Both the position numbers and the translations under genes were made by a program. The notes beneath the pieces are model-generated. The model worked only from the letters and a program-made list of their open reading frames with translations, made no database searches and was not told the origin of the DNA. Shown piece after piece: positions 41,963-49,435 of a DNA stretch of 64,000 nucleotides. Location: IMG/VR virus record IMGVR_UViG_3300023174_005626, positions 45,483 through 109,482 of that record; one strand, given 5' to 3'. Position 1 is the first letter of the stretch. Each line of letters opens with the position of its first letter. The DNA comes from a virus.

Positions 41963-43496
41963 GGTAGACGATAATTCAATATTATTTCAGGCACAGGTTT
42001 TAAACTCTGATGACCCAATGATGCTTGGTAGAGTTCGCGCGATTAGATTAATTGACAATCTTGACGATATATTAAGAAGTGTTACCGACCCACCATGGAA
42101 TGAAGAAAAAGATATATGGACAAGTAGAGACCCATTAATATTCACACCATTATTACCGTATTTTATTTATCAAGTTCCAAAGAAAGATGAATTAATTCAA
42201 ATAATGTATCTTAATAAAGATTACAGATTTCAGAATCAATTCTACATACAAGCATCTGCGTTTTCATCCCCAACAACAACTTTAAAAGAATATTGGTATG
42301 GTGGTAATAAATGGTCAGGGAATGGAACTCAAATTGTAAATCCCAATCCTTTAAAAAATCAAAACGGAACTTATAAAGATGGTGCAATACATGCTGGGGT
42401 ATTCCCACAACCTGGTGATAATGCCATATTAGGAAGAGGCAGTGCTGACTTAGTTGTTAAGCAAGATGAAGTTTTATTAAGAGCGGGTAAATTTGCAGAA
42501 GAGAATTTACAACCAAATATATTACCTGTTGCAAATCCAAAAAGAGCCTTTTTACAATTATCAAGATTTCAAACAACTAAAGAAGTACTTCCACCAAAAA
42601 CTTATTTTGAGTTCAAAGAAGAAGTTGTATTAGTAAAATACCTTATTGAATGGGTTATTGTAAATCCTGAAAACACTAAAGATATTTTTACGGGAGATAT
42701 ATACCTATACCAATTAAAATCTGACCCGTCAACTAACTCTAAAAACTTAACTGTTGGTAGTGCGGTTGCTTCAAATCTTAAAACAATTGTTTTTAAACAA
42801 GAAATTAAAGGTAATACATTAGATATTATTGAACAAATTAATTCTTTTATTAGAGCATGTAACAACACTAATTTTTATAATGGAAACCAACTTTTTCCTG
42901 ATAACCAAGACAGTACAAAGTTCCCTATATTCTATAGACCAACAAATGAAGTTTATACTAAAATAAATCCAAGTACTCCTTCAGGTCAAACAAATACAAT
43001 AATCATTAATAATCTTTCAAAGATTTATAAAGGAATTAAAATAAATCCAAGTATTAAAGGTGGATATGGTTTAATTTACACAAAAAATAATGTTGGTATT
43101 GTCGGAGCATACGTTAAGAAAACAGCAGCTCAATCAAAATTTATCACCCAACAAGCAACCTACAGTACTTTAGGTGGTGATAAAGTATTTTTATTATCTC
43201 ACAATTCTGTAATACCTGGTAAAGGTGGTCCGATAAATTTTGACAACACTTTATACGGCATAACACCTCAACAGTATGGTGATGAAATTATGCCAAAGAC
43301 ATCAAGTATGGTAAGGGGAGAAGAGTTAATGGAATTGATTAATTTAATTGTTCAATTCTTAATTACACATACTCACGCTTATCCTGGGTTAGCTCCAGTC
43401 CCTGTGACTGAGAGTGGAGTTAATGTAACATCACTTACTTCAGAACTACAAAATGCCGTTAATAAAATTCTTAACAGAAATATCAGACTTAATTGA
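41955..43496 (+). CDS. Baseplate hub/spike-like protein with N-terminal OB-fold
   Basis: A 513-residue protein. Residues 1-90 match the OB-fold of gp5/VgrG-type baseplate proteins: FQAQVLNSDDPMMLGRVRAI, then DPLIFTPLLPYFIYQVPKKD and ELIQIMYLNKDYRFQNQFYI, the order of strands seen in gp5. A segment GDNAILGRGSADLVVKQDEV (about residue 155-175) is typical of proteins around the hub. The C-terminus has LINLIVQFLITHTHAYPG, a pattern found at the end of baseplate proteins. No lysozyme domain was found, so if it is the gp5 analogue the cell-wall enzyme is elsewhere. Coupled to the upstream genes. Confidence 0.55.
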   Translation: MGKVDDNSILFQAQVLNSDDPMMLGRVRAIRLIDNLDDILRSVTDPPWNEEKDIWTSRDPLIFTPLLPYFIYQVPKKDELIQIMYLNKDYRFQNQFYIQASAFSSPTTTLKEYWYGGNKWSGNGTQIVNPNPLKNQNGTYKDGAIHAGVFPQPGDNAILGRGSADLVVKQDEVLLRAGKFAEENLQPNILPVANPKRAFLQLSRFQTTKEVLPPKTYFEFKEEVVLVKYLIEWVIVNPENTKDIFTGDIYLYQLKSDPSTNSKNLTVGSAVASNLKTIVFKQEIKGNTLDIIEQINSFIRACNNTNFYNGNQLFPDNQDSTKFPIFYRPTNEVYTKINPSTPSGQTNTIIINNLSKIYKGIKINPSIKGGYGLIYTKNNVGIVGAYVKKTAAQSKFITQQATYSTLGGDKVFLLSHNSVIPGKGGPINFDNTLYGITPQQYGDEIMPKTSSMVRGEELMELINLIVQFLITHTHAYPGLAPVPVTESGVNVTSLTSELQNAVNKILNRNIRLN

Positions 43497-43503
43497 TATT
43501 TAT
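43497..43503 (+). promoter_or_regulatory. TATTTAT late-promoter candidate for 502-residue virion protein
   Basis: Sense-oriented TATTTAT starting at the base after the previous stop codon and ending 12 bases before the ATG. Confidence 0.5.
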
Positions 43504-43515
43504 TGAAAAAGATAG

Positions 43516-45024
43516 ATGTCAATTTTAAGGTCATACATAGATAAAAATAATACAATCACATCAAATTCATACGTAAACACGGCAAGAAATCCTGTTGTTG
43601 AGTTGAATTTTGGTGCTTCGGATTATGTTATTCCAAACTACGGATACACAAGATATATCTTTGATTTAGACTTAGTGTTACTTAGAGAAGATATTGTAAC
43701 AGGAGTTATCTCAACAGGATGTACTTCAGCAATGACTCACACACTAAAGATGACAAATACATCTTCATTTGATAATGAATTACTTAATTCATTTATGTCA
43801 AATGAAAGAAGAAGAGCAACATCATTTGATTTAATTTTATTCAGAATCCCTAAGACTTCAGGTGCCACTGGTAACCCACAATATTGGGATGAGGGTGTTG
43901 GATATGATTATAACGACTTTAACATTGCAAAAAATAGTGCAATAGGTGGTTCATCCCCACTTACATACGTAGATAGCAGAGCCTTTTCAACAAGACCTTC
44001 AAACTGGTACCAAACCACAACATTAGATACATGGTCTCAACCTGGTATCTATAACAACAAAAATGAAGGTACAGTTAACTTCTCAGGACTTACAATTGTA
44101 GCAAGACAACATTTCCAATTAGGTAATGAAGACCTTGATATGGATATGACGGATGAAATTAACGGAATATTACACGGAACAATAACAGGTGTTACAGGGT
44201 GGGGTTTGGCTTACTTACCTCAAATTGAAAACATTACAGGACTTACAGACAGTTACAGTGTAGCCTTTTTCTCAAAGGATACTCAAACATTCTATCAACC
44301 TTTTTTATTAACAGATTATGACGATTTAATTAAAGACGACAGAAATCAATTCTTAAAAAACCAAGAAAACAAATTGTATCTTTACGTTTATCAAAATGGT
44401 GATTTAGTTAATTTAGATTCAGACCCATTTGTTAGAATTGAAGATAGACTTGGAGATGCTGTTTCAGGAATGTCATCTTTAAACACTTGTTTAAGAACAA
44501 AAGGAGTATATGAAGTTATTGTACCAAATGGATTTACAGGTTCGCCAACACCTTGTCAATATTTTGATATTTGGTCGGGGTTAACAATTAACGGACAATG
44601 TATCCCAAATGTTAAAAACCAATTTATACTTCAACCATATAGTGCGGGAATTCAAATTGGACCAATATCAAAAGAACCTCAAATCTACGGATTTGATTTC
44701 TACGGTATATTACAAAATGAACAAATTTTAAATTCTGATATTAGAAAGGTTGGGGTTACAATTAAGAAAGCCTATACAGGTCAACAAGTTCTTTTGAACG
44801 TTTCTGCATCATATAGAGTATATGTTATGGAAGGAACTACTGAGGTGTTAGTTCAGGATTGGACACCAGTTAATAGAACACCTAATGAATATTATTTCAT
44901 TTTTGATATGAGAGATAAAATACCAAATCAATATTATGTTGATATTCAAGTGAGCACTTCGGGTGAGAAAGATACTTATAAAAGACAATTAACGTTTAAT
45001 ATCGTAAATACAAAACAATCATGA
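43516..45024 (+). CDS. Virion structural protein, beta-rich (unknown)
   Basis: A 502-residue beta-rich protein starting MSILRSYIDKNNTITSNSYV. It contains NPVVELNFGASDYVIPNYGY, many Thr/Asn-rich strands, a GVTGWGLAYLPQIENITGLT segment and a C-terminal Ig-like part (VLLNVSASYRVYVMEGTTEV and YYVDIQVSTSGEKDTYKRQL). No signal peptide. Similar strand-rich proteins lie near the baseplate in T4-like phages. It may be a baseplate wedge or tail-fibre attachment protein. The next gene overlaps it by four bases. No database family recognised. Confidence 0.55.
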   Translation: MSILRSYIDKNNTITSNSYVNTARNPVVELNFGASDYVIPNYGYTRYIFDLDLVLLREDIVTGVISTGCTSAMTHTLKMTNTSSFDNELLNSFMSNERRRATSFDLILFRIPKTSGATGNPQYWDEGVGYDYNDFNIAKNSAIGGSSPLTYVDSRAFSTRPSNWYQTTTLDTWSQPGIYNNKNEGTVNFSGLTIVARQHFQLGNEDLDMDMTDEINGILHGTITGVTGWGLAYLPQIENITGLTDSYSVAFFSKDTQTFYQPFLLTDYDDLIKDDRNQFLKNQENKLYLYVYQNGDLVNLDSDPFVRIEDRLGDAVSGMSSLNTCLRTKGVYEVIVPNGFTGSPTPCQYFDIWSGLTINGQCIPNVKNQFILQPYSAGIQIGPISKEPQIYGFDFYGILQNEQILNSDIRKVGVTIKKAYTGQQVLLNVSASYRVYVMEGTTEVLVQDWTPVNRTPNEYYFIFDMRDKIPNQYYVDIQVSTSGEKDTYKRQLTFNIVNTKQS

Positions 45025-45491
45025 GTAAGATAGTAAAATTAACCGAATCAGATTTAAGTAATCTTGTTAAGAGAATTCTTGACGAGCAAATGGAAGAACC
45101 TTCAAACTACATGTTCTTCAGTAATTTAGAACAAATTAAAAGACAATGTGAAAGATTATTAGAACTTGACCCTCACATGATTGATGATATTTTAAATAAT
45201 GGTCACGATTGGGCTGATGACCATGTAACTGAAGCCAAAACAAATATGGACCAGGTTTTTGATTTCTTAATGAACGAAACAAAAAAACAACGTCAATACG
45301 TTGATTATGAAGATATTCATGAAGGTAGAAAAAAAACAGGTACAAAACTTTGTGCAAGAGGAAAAGCAGCCGCCAAAGCAAAATTCAAGGTTTATCCAAG
45401 TGCTTATGCAAACGGTTATGCAGTTCAAGTTTGTAAGGGAAGAATGCCAGGTACAGACGGTAAAAAACATTGTTCAGGTACCTATTGTTAA
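45021..45491 (+). CDS. Basic protein with PSAYAN motif and N-terminal helix tag
   Basis: A 156-residue protein. The N-terminus KIVKLTESDLSNLVKRILDE is an amphipathic helix that recalls head-targeting sequences. The C-terminal region KLCARGKAAAKAKFKVYPSA and AYANGYAVQVCKGRMPGTDG contains a YPSAYANG motif with surrounding Cys and Lys found in small phage proteins of T4-like groups. Two Cys pairs could hold zinc. It probably binds nucleic acid or is packaged in the head. Overlaps the preceding gene by four bases. Confidence 0.55.
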   Translation: MSKIVKLTESDLSNLVKRILDEQMEEPSNYMFFSNLEQIKRQCERLLELDPHMIDDILNNGHDWADDHVTEAKTNMDQVFDFLMNETKKQRQYVDYEDIHEGRKKTGTKLCARGKAAAKAKFKVYPSAYANGYAVQVCKGRMPGTDGKKHCSGTYC

Positions 45492-45515
45492 TTCCTAAAA
45501 TTATCCTTATCTTTG
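45485..45515 (+). promoter_or_regulatory. Bacteroidota-type promoter (TTG-N20-TATCTTTG)
   Basis: TTG at 45485-45487 and TATCTTTG at 45508-45515, spacing 20, match the Bacteroidota housekeeping consensus (TTG at -33, TAnnTTTG at -7). The ATG of a 136-residue protein follows four bases downstream. This would allow early expression by host polymerase. Confidence 0.55.
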
Positions 45516-45519
45516 GAAA

Positions 45520-45930
45520 ATGGAAAACAAAGTGGTGGGATATATCCCACGTTTATTATTCAAAATATATTTGAGTCTTAAAGAAAGATTTGACCCTACC
45601 CCTCCTATACCTGAAGAGGAAAGAATCACCGTAGAAATTTGTAAAAAATTAATTAATGACCCTGATTCAGAATTAACCTACGCACCAATTTCCGCAAAAA
45701 GATTTATTAAGAACGAAAGTAAAAGTATGTTTGTTGTTATTGAACATCACACAATTAACTTAATAAATCACGTATATAGTTATTCGGTTTATCTTTCAAA
45801 AAACTCAGACTACAATGAAATTATTGGAGGTTTTGATAAAATCTTAGAAATTAAGAGACAGTCTTTAGAAGATGAAATTACAAGTAATATTCAACATTCT
45901 TTACAGACTATTTTGAAGAAACTTGATTAG
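45520..45930 (+). CDS. Unknown protein behind a host-type promoter
   Basis: A 136-residue protein starting MENKVVGYIPRLLFKIYLSL with a Pro-rich loop (ERFDPTPPIPEEERITVEIC), then YAPISAKRFIKNESKSMFVV and a C-terminal helix. No signal peptide or recognised family. Its final 23 bases overlap the end of a minus-strand gene. The host-like promoter suggests an early gene, perhaps acting on host processes or phage regulation. Function unknown. Confidence 0.55.
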   Translation: MENKVVGYIPRLLFKIYLSLKERFDPTPPIPEEERITVEICKKLINDPDSELTYAPISAKRFIKNESKSMFVVIEHHTINLINHVYSYSVYLSKNSDYNEIIGGFDKILEIKRQSLEDEITSNIQHSLQTILKKLD

Positions 45931-46606
45931 TATTTTCTCTAATCACCCTTCTTATAATTGTGGACAATTCTTCATTTTTTGGTTCATAATGAGTCATCTT
46001 AGGTTTATTGCCTGTACCTGATTTTGAATGTGTTTTTTCTGCTTTTCTTTTTTGTTGACATGCAGATTTTTTTTGTGATGCAGACATTTTAGATGCGACT
46101 CCCGCGGCTCTACATTTTGGATAACCCTTATCACTTGCCTCAGGTCTTCCACAAGGTGGATGTTTACCATCAACTTTTCTACATATATTAACCCAAGGTC
46201 CCTTAGGTTGTTTACTACCCTTTGGTTTCTTTTTTGTACCAAACCAAACTGCCAAATCTTCTTTAAGTGGCCCTACTGCTTTTTGTATTAATTTTTCAGG
46301 TAATTCTAAATCTCCAATATTGCTCCCTTCATCATCATTTTGACCAGTGTAAAATTGTTTTAAATATCTATCAATTTCTGCAACCCTATCTGTTCTTGCC
46401 TCAATTTTTTTTCTTTCTTCAGGTGACTCTTTAAAATCACCATCCGCTTCTTCATACGCCAATTCAGCATTCTTATAATGATAAACAGGTTCAGTATAAG
46501 GACCAAGTTCTTTATTTTTCCAAAGTTGCGGTGCTAATACAATAGGAACTTTAAATTTTCCTGAACTTGATGCACCAGTTGCTTCATTTATTGGTCTTTT
46601 TTTCAT
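45908..46606 (-). CDS. DUF5872-like Cys-motif protein
   Basis: A 232-residue basic protein. The N-terminal half is charged; the central part has AVWFGTKKKPKGSKQPKGPW, then the Cys-containing NICRKVDGKHPPCGRPEASD and GYPKCRAAGVASKMSASQKK, where four conserved Cys may bind zinc. The pattern is like a domain (DUF5872) seen in phages. The C-terminus ELSTIIRRVIREN is an amphipathic helix with an I-x-E that a T4-like prohead protease could cut. Likely DNA-binding or packed inside the capsid. A TATTTAT motif precedes it. Confidence 0.55.
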   Translation of the reverse strand: MKKRPINEATGASSSGKFKVPIVLAPQLWKNKELGPYTEPVYHYKNAELAYEEADGDFKESPEERKKIEARTDRVAEIDRYLKQFYTGQNDDEGSNIGDLELPEKLIQKAVGPLKEDLAVWFGTKKKPKGSKQPKGPWVNICRKVDGKHPPCGRPEASDKGYPKCRAAGVASKMSASQKKSACQQKRKAEKTHSKSGTGNKPKMTHYEPKNEELSTIIRRVIRENTNQVSSK

Positions 46607-46614
46607 ATATTACA

Positions 46615-46621
46615 ATAAATA
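46615..46621 (-). promoter_or_regulatory. TATTTAT late-promoter candidate for DUF5872-like gene
   Basis: Sense-oriented TATTTAT eight bases before the minus-strand ATG. The divergent plus-strand gene at 46636 has no copy in its own sense. Confidence 0.5.
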
Positions 46622-46635
46622 TCATTAAAATTATT

Positions 46636-46863
46636 ATGGAGAACGAAAAAATACCAACAAAACTTTTATTTGGAAGCATTGCTGTTTATAAAACAGAAGA
46701 TGTTGATTTAATCATTGACACAATGAATTTTGAACAATCTTTTTTTTATGTTATGCAAGCAATTCAATATGGACATAATTCAAACCTTTTCACACTACAA
46801 GAAAGTGAATTAATATCAAAAGCATTAAGAATATTAAATAAAGGATTAAATTCTGAAGAATAA
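46636..46863 (+). CDS. Small unknown protein
   Basis: A 75-residue protein starting MENEKIPTKLLFGSIAVYKT; the upstream part of the frame crosses the divergent gene and is less likely. Mostly helical, with FYVMQAIQYGHNSNLFTLQE and a Lys-rich end. It is followed immediately by a two-way terminator. No family recognised. One of several small plus-strand genes inserted between minus-strand structural genes. Confidence 0.5.
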   Translation: MENEKIPTKLLFGSIAVYKTEDVDLIIDTMNFEQSFFYVMQAIQYGHNSNLFTLQESELISKALRILNKGLNSEE

Positions 46864-46889
46864 AAAAAGGACCTCACGGGGTCCTTTTT
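46864..46889. terminator. Bidirectional intrinsic terminator
   Basis: AAAAAGGACC pairs with GGTCCTTTTT around a six-base loop. A-run and T-run on either side serve both the plus-strand 75-residue gene and the minus-strand zinc-ribbon gene, which converge here. Confidence 0.9.
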
Positions 46890-46892
46890 CAT

Positions 46893-47729
46893 TTATAGTT
46901 TGTTTCCACAAGACGGACAGAATTTGTAATTCTTTTTTGTCTTGGTCCCACACTCAGTACAATATTGTCTAATTTCTTCAACATTAATATTTTTTGTACT
47001 CAAAGGTTGAATCTTAAAGTTAATTATATGTAACGTATAATAATTGAATTGTTCATATGAATTGGTGAAGTCTTGATTAGATTGCTCACCTTTTTCAACT
47101 CTACCTGTTTCAATTGATTTATTGTTTTTCTTACTTGGTTTTGATGACCTCAACAATGTATTTGATACATCAAATTTACTTTTTGAAGTGGTTGGTGTAA
47201 CAGAACTTGTAAAAATCGCATTTGAAGTATTGTAACTTGTTGTAGTTGTATTATATCCCACTCCTCCTGTGGTACTAATTGTTGTTCCAAATTGTGGAGT
47301 ATAATCATTAGTACGACTTCCGTAGACTACACCACTCCCATACATAGCTCTGTTAGAAATAAGAAAATTATTATTAATTTCTTGTTCATCATAGAACTCA
47401 ATTAATACATCCCCATTTAAATCAATTGCAGACCTATTTTCAGACGTATCTTTTACATTGTAGGTACTGAACTCAAACTTGTTATTAGAGTCAAGGAAAC
47501 GTTCTAAAAACACTCTCTGACCTGGTCTTAATACAACACCACTCGTGGAAATGTATTCACCATTTAATTTAATCTTACAGAGAACCGATTTTTGTTTAGG
47601 ATTGTGAATTTCAAATTCAAAATTGTCTTTATCATTTAAGAAGACAATGTGGCCATTATAGACCTTTAAACGTGACTTTTTCTTTGTGATGTGCGCAGTC
47701 GGTTTGCCCACTTGTGTTGCGTAATTCAT
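46893..47729 (-). CDS. Virion-type protein with C-terminal zinc ribbon
   Basis: A 278-residue protein. The N-terminal beta domain has RLKVYNGHIVFLNDKDNFEF and EIHNPKQKSVLCKIKLNGEY, then TSGVVLRPGQRVFLERFLDS, a pattern seen in jumbo phage and giant-virus proteins of unknown function. A Ser/Thr-rich low-complexity middle (about 130-210) leads to a zinc ribbon: YCTECGTKTKKNYKFCPSCG, four Cys in two C-x-x-C pairs. It ends at a terminator and converges with a small plus-strand gene. The ribbon may bind nucleic acid or another virion part. Confidence 0.65.
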   Translation of the reverse strand: MNYATQVGKPTAHITKKKSRLKVYNGHIVFLNDKDNFEFEIHNPKQKSVLCKIKLNGEYISTSGVVLRPGQRVFLERFLDSNNKFEFSTYNVKDTSENRSAIDLNGDVLIEFYDEQEINNNFLISNRAMYGSGVVYGSRTNDYTPQFGTTISTTGGVGYNTTTTSYNTSNAIFTSSVTPTTSKSKFDVSNTLLRSSKPSKKNNKSIETGRVEKGEQSNQDFTNSYEQFNYYTLHIINFKIQPLSTKNINVEEIRQYCTECGTKTKKNYKFCPSCGNKL

Positions 47730-47855
47730 GTTTTTTTAATTTTATATTAGCTTATGACTACGTTACCAATACCTTTGTATCCGTGAATACTCTACAGTCG
47801 TTAAGACTGGGGACTGATAAACTAAAATCTATTAATAATTATACAAAAAATTATT
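47730..47855. other. Gene-free gap with a small hairpin and a promoter-like box
   Basis: No credible frame. CAGTC-GTTAA-GACTG forms a five-base stem near 47792-47806. TACCTTTG at 47770-47777 repeats the TA-CTTTGTATC string of the host-type promoter at 47878 but has no TTG at the right distance. Confidence 0.35.
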
Positions 47856-47885
47856 TTGATGAAAACAATAAATTACATATCTTTG
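47856..47885 (+). promoter_or_regulatory. Bacteroidota-type promoter (TTG-N19-TATCTTTG)
   Basis: TTG at 47856-47858 and TATCTTTG at 47878-47885, 19 bases apart, fit the Bacteroidota housekeeping consensus. The ATG of the secreted-protein gene lies five bases downstream, so the mRNA would have a very short leader. Confidence 0.65.
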
Positions 47886-47890
47886 TATCT

Positions 47891-48241
47891 ATGAAAAAAA
47901 TATTATTTCTTTTTTTGATAATTATATCGTCAGTTTCTTTTGGACAAAAGAAAACCGAAGGCAGTCCCTTAGTTAACTATGTTTCAAAAAAAATAAATCA
48001 AGACGTAACTTTTGTCGTTTGGGAAGAAAAAAAAGACTCATTTAGAGTCCATGAAATAACTTATTATGATTTCAAAAAAGAAGATTATATTACTTTGAAT
48101 GAATCAAACATTAAAATAAAATATCCAGAACTGTTAGATTGGTTTACAATTAAAGTAAATTTTCCATTGCGTCGTACCAACAGGACAAACGTTAATAACC
48201 TTAAGATTATCAATACCGTCAACCTTAGGAATTGGCCCTAA
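47891..48241 (+). CDS. Secreted small protein with Bacteroidota signal peptide
   Basis: A 116-residue protein. MKKILFLFLIIISSVSFGQK is a clear signal peptide (Lys pair, hydrophobic core, SFG-Q end) of the type common in Flavobacteriia. The mature part has VNYVSKKINQDVTFVVWEEK and YYDFKKEDYITLNESNIKIK. It is not recognised. The last 36 residues are read from DNA that also encodes, on the other strand, the end of the OmpA-like protein, so the natural C-terminus may have been lost. It lies behind a host-type promoter and could be an early exported protein that changes the host surface or blocks superinfection. Confidence 0.6.
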   Translation: MKKILFLFLIIISSVSFGQKKTEGSPLVNYVSKKINQDVTFVVWEEKKDSFRVHEITYYDFKKEDYITLNESNIKIKYPELLDWFTIKVNFPLRRTNRTNVNNLKIINTVNLRNWP

Positions 48242-49363
48242 ATTTTTAACAATATTGGCACCAATATTTGACGTTATTATACCCCAAGGAAAATTTGGTC
48301 CTAATTTTCTTAAAAGTTTTCCTTTCCGACCATCACCGTCAAATTCTTTAAAGGCATCCATATATTCAAAATTACTTAAAGGGGCACCATATGAAAAAGT
48401 ATTTTTAAAACTATCATTTAGACTCCAATCCCTCATTGCAGGTAAAGCTTTGTCCAATCTTGGGTCATCCATACTTATTCTTTCGTAAGTTGTAGTACCG
48501 TATTGAACAGGCAATTCCCCTCCTCCATATTTTGCCATCAAAGCAGTCCCTAAAAATATTCTATACTCATCTGAAGAATCTCCTCTAAACATGGCATCTC
48601 CATATGTCTTTCCATTATACTCAAAGTATATTATGTCAGGTTGAAAATAGGTTTCAAATGTAATATAAACGTTACCCTCGCCAGCCCCTAATGTTTTGTC
48701 GTATATTTTTGTATAATTATTTTTATGTAATAGGTATCCTCCTCCAGCATTTAAAGGGGATGTATTACAAAGTAATTTTGTTTTTGTAGTTGTTACACTT
48801 TTAGTACCTTCACCAGTAATATCAAAATTTACAAATTGTTCTTCGGAATACTCTTTGGCATATTTTTTTTTGAATGACTGCGATTGTAATTTATCATAAG
48901 GTGTTTTACCTATTACTACATCGGAAGTACTTTTAGGTGCATTTATAACTAGTGTACCTTGTTTTATTAACTCTGGAAATAACTCTTCAAAATATCTTTT
49001 TACACTATTGGCTCTAGCAAATGCTAAGCTACCCTTTTCTTCAAAACCTTTTGGATTTGTTACTTGAGATTCTCCCGCACTGATGTTGACTATAAATTTT
49101 GAAGAATCCGAATCTTTAATAAACTTTTCTATTTGAGGTTTTAAATCAGATAATGATTTTTTAACTACATCAGATTCATATTTACCAAATTCAAATTTAT
49201 TCCCAAGATTTGTTTTTGGAAAATTTTTATTTTCAGTTTTAGTTTCGGTACCAACAACAACAGATGTTTGTTCTGACAAATATAAATTTTTTGTAGCTGT
49301 TTCATGAATATTTAATATTCTATATTTTTCTTCACTACTAATATTCCAACTTTGTTTAATCAT
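48134..49363 (-). CDS. OmpA-like domain virion protein
   Basis: A 409-residue protein. The N-terminal tag has SSEEKYRILNIHETATKNLY, a motif that looks like a conserved tag of T4-like virion proteins. An OmpA-like domain follows at about residues 55-160: FEFGKYESDVVKKSLSDLKP, VNISAGESQVTNPKGFEEKG and SLAFARANSVKRYFEELFPE, the last similar to the OmpA helix with conserved A-x-x-RA. This fold binds peptidoglycan in bacteria. The C-terminal half is beta-rich with YITFETYFQPDIIYFEYNGK. It lies downstream of the major capsid gene behind a terminator, with its own TATTTAT. Probably a virion protein used at entry. Confidence 0.65.
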   Translation of the reverse strand: MIKQSWNISSEEKYRILNIHETATKNLYLSEQTSVVVGTETKTENKNFPKTNLGNKFEFGKYESDVVKKSLSDLKPQIEKFIKDSDSSKFIVNISAGESQVTNPKGFEEKGSLAFARANSVKRYFEELFPELIKQGTLVINAPKSTSDVVIGKTPYDKLQSQSFKKKYAKEYSEEQFVNFDITGEGTKSVTTTKTKLLCNTSPLNAGGGYLLHKNNYTKIYDKTLGAGEGNVYITFETYFQPDIIYFEYNGKTYGDAMFRGDSSDEYRIFLGTALMAKYGGGELPVQYGTTTYERISMDDPRLDKALPAMRDWSLNDSFKNTFSYGAPLSNFEYMDAFKEFDGDGRKGKLLRKLGPNFPWGIITSNIGANIVKNLGPIPKVDGIDNLKVINVCPVGTTQWKIYFNCKPI

Positions 49364-49367
49364 GTTT

Positions 49368-49374
49368 ATAAATA
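49368..49374 (-). promoter_or_regulatory. TATTTAT late-promoter candidate for OmpA-like gene
   Basis: Sense-oriented TATTTAT four bases before the ATG. It lies directly after the capsid-gene terminator. Confidence 0.5.
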
Positions 49375-49386
49375 TCTTATAAATAA

Positions 49387-49411
49387 AAAAAGGGTCCCTT
49401 GTGAGGACCCT
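49387..49411 (-). terminator. Intrinsic terminator after major capsid gene
   Basis: AAAGGGTCC pairs with GGACCCTTT around a seven-base loop. In minus sense the hairpin is followed by a T-run, and it lies 24 bases after the capsid stop codon. Confidence 0.88.
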
Positions 49412-49435
49412 TTCGTATAATTGGTTTGGACCAGA

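Noticed and set aside
47770-47777. TACCTTTG as a further host-type promoter
   Set aside because: No TTG lies about 19-20 bases upstream and no gene starts close downstream; kept only as part of the gap description.
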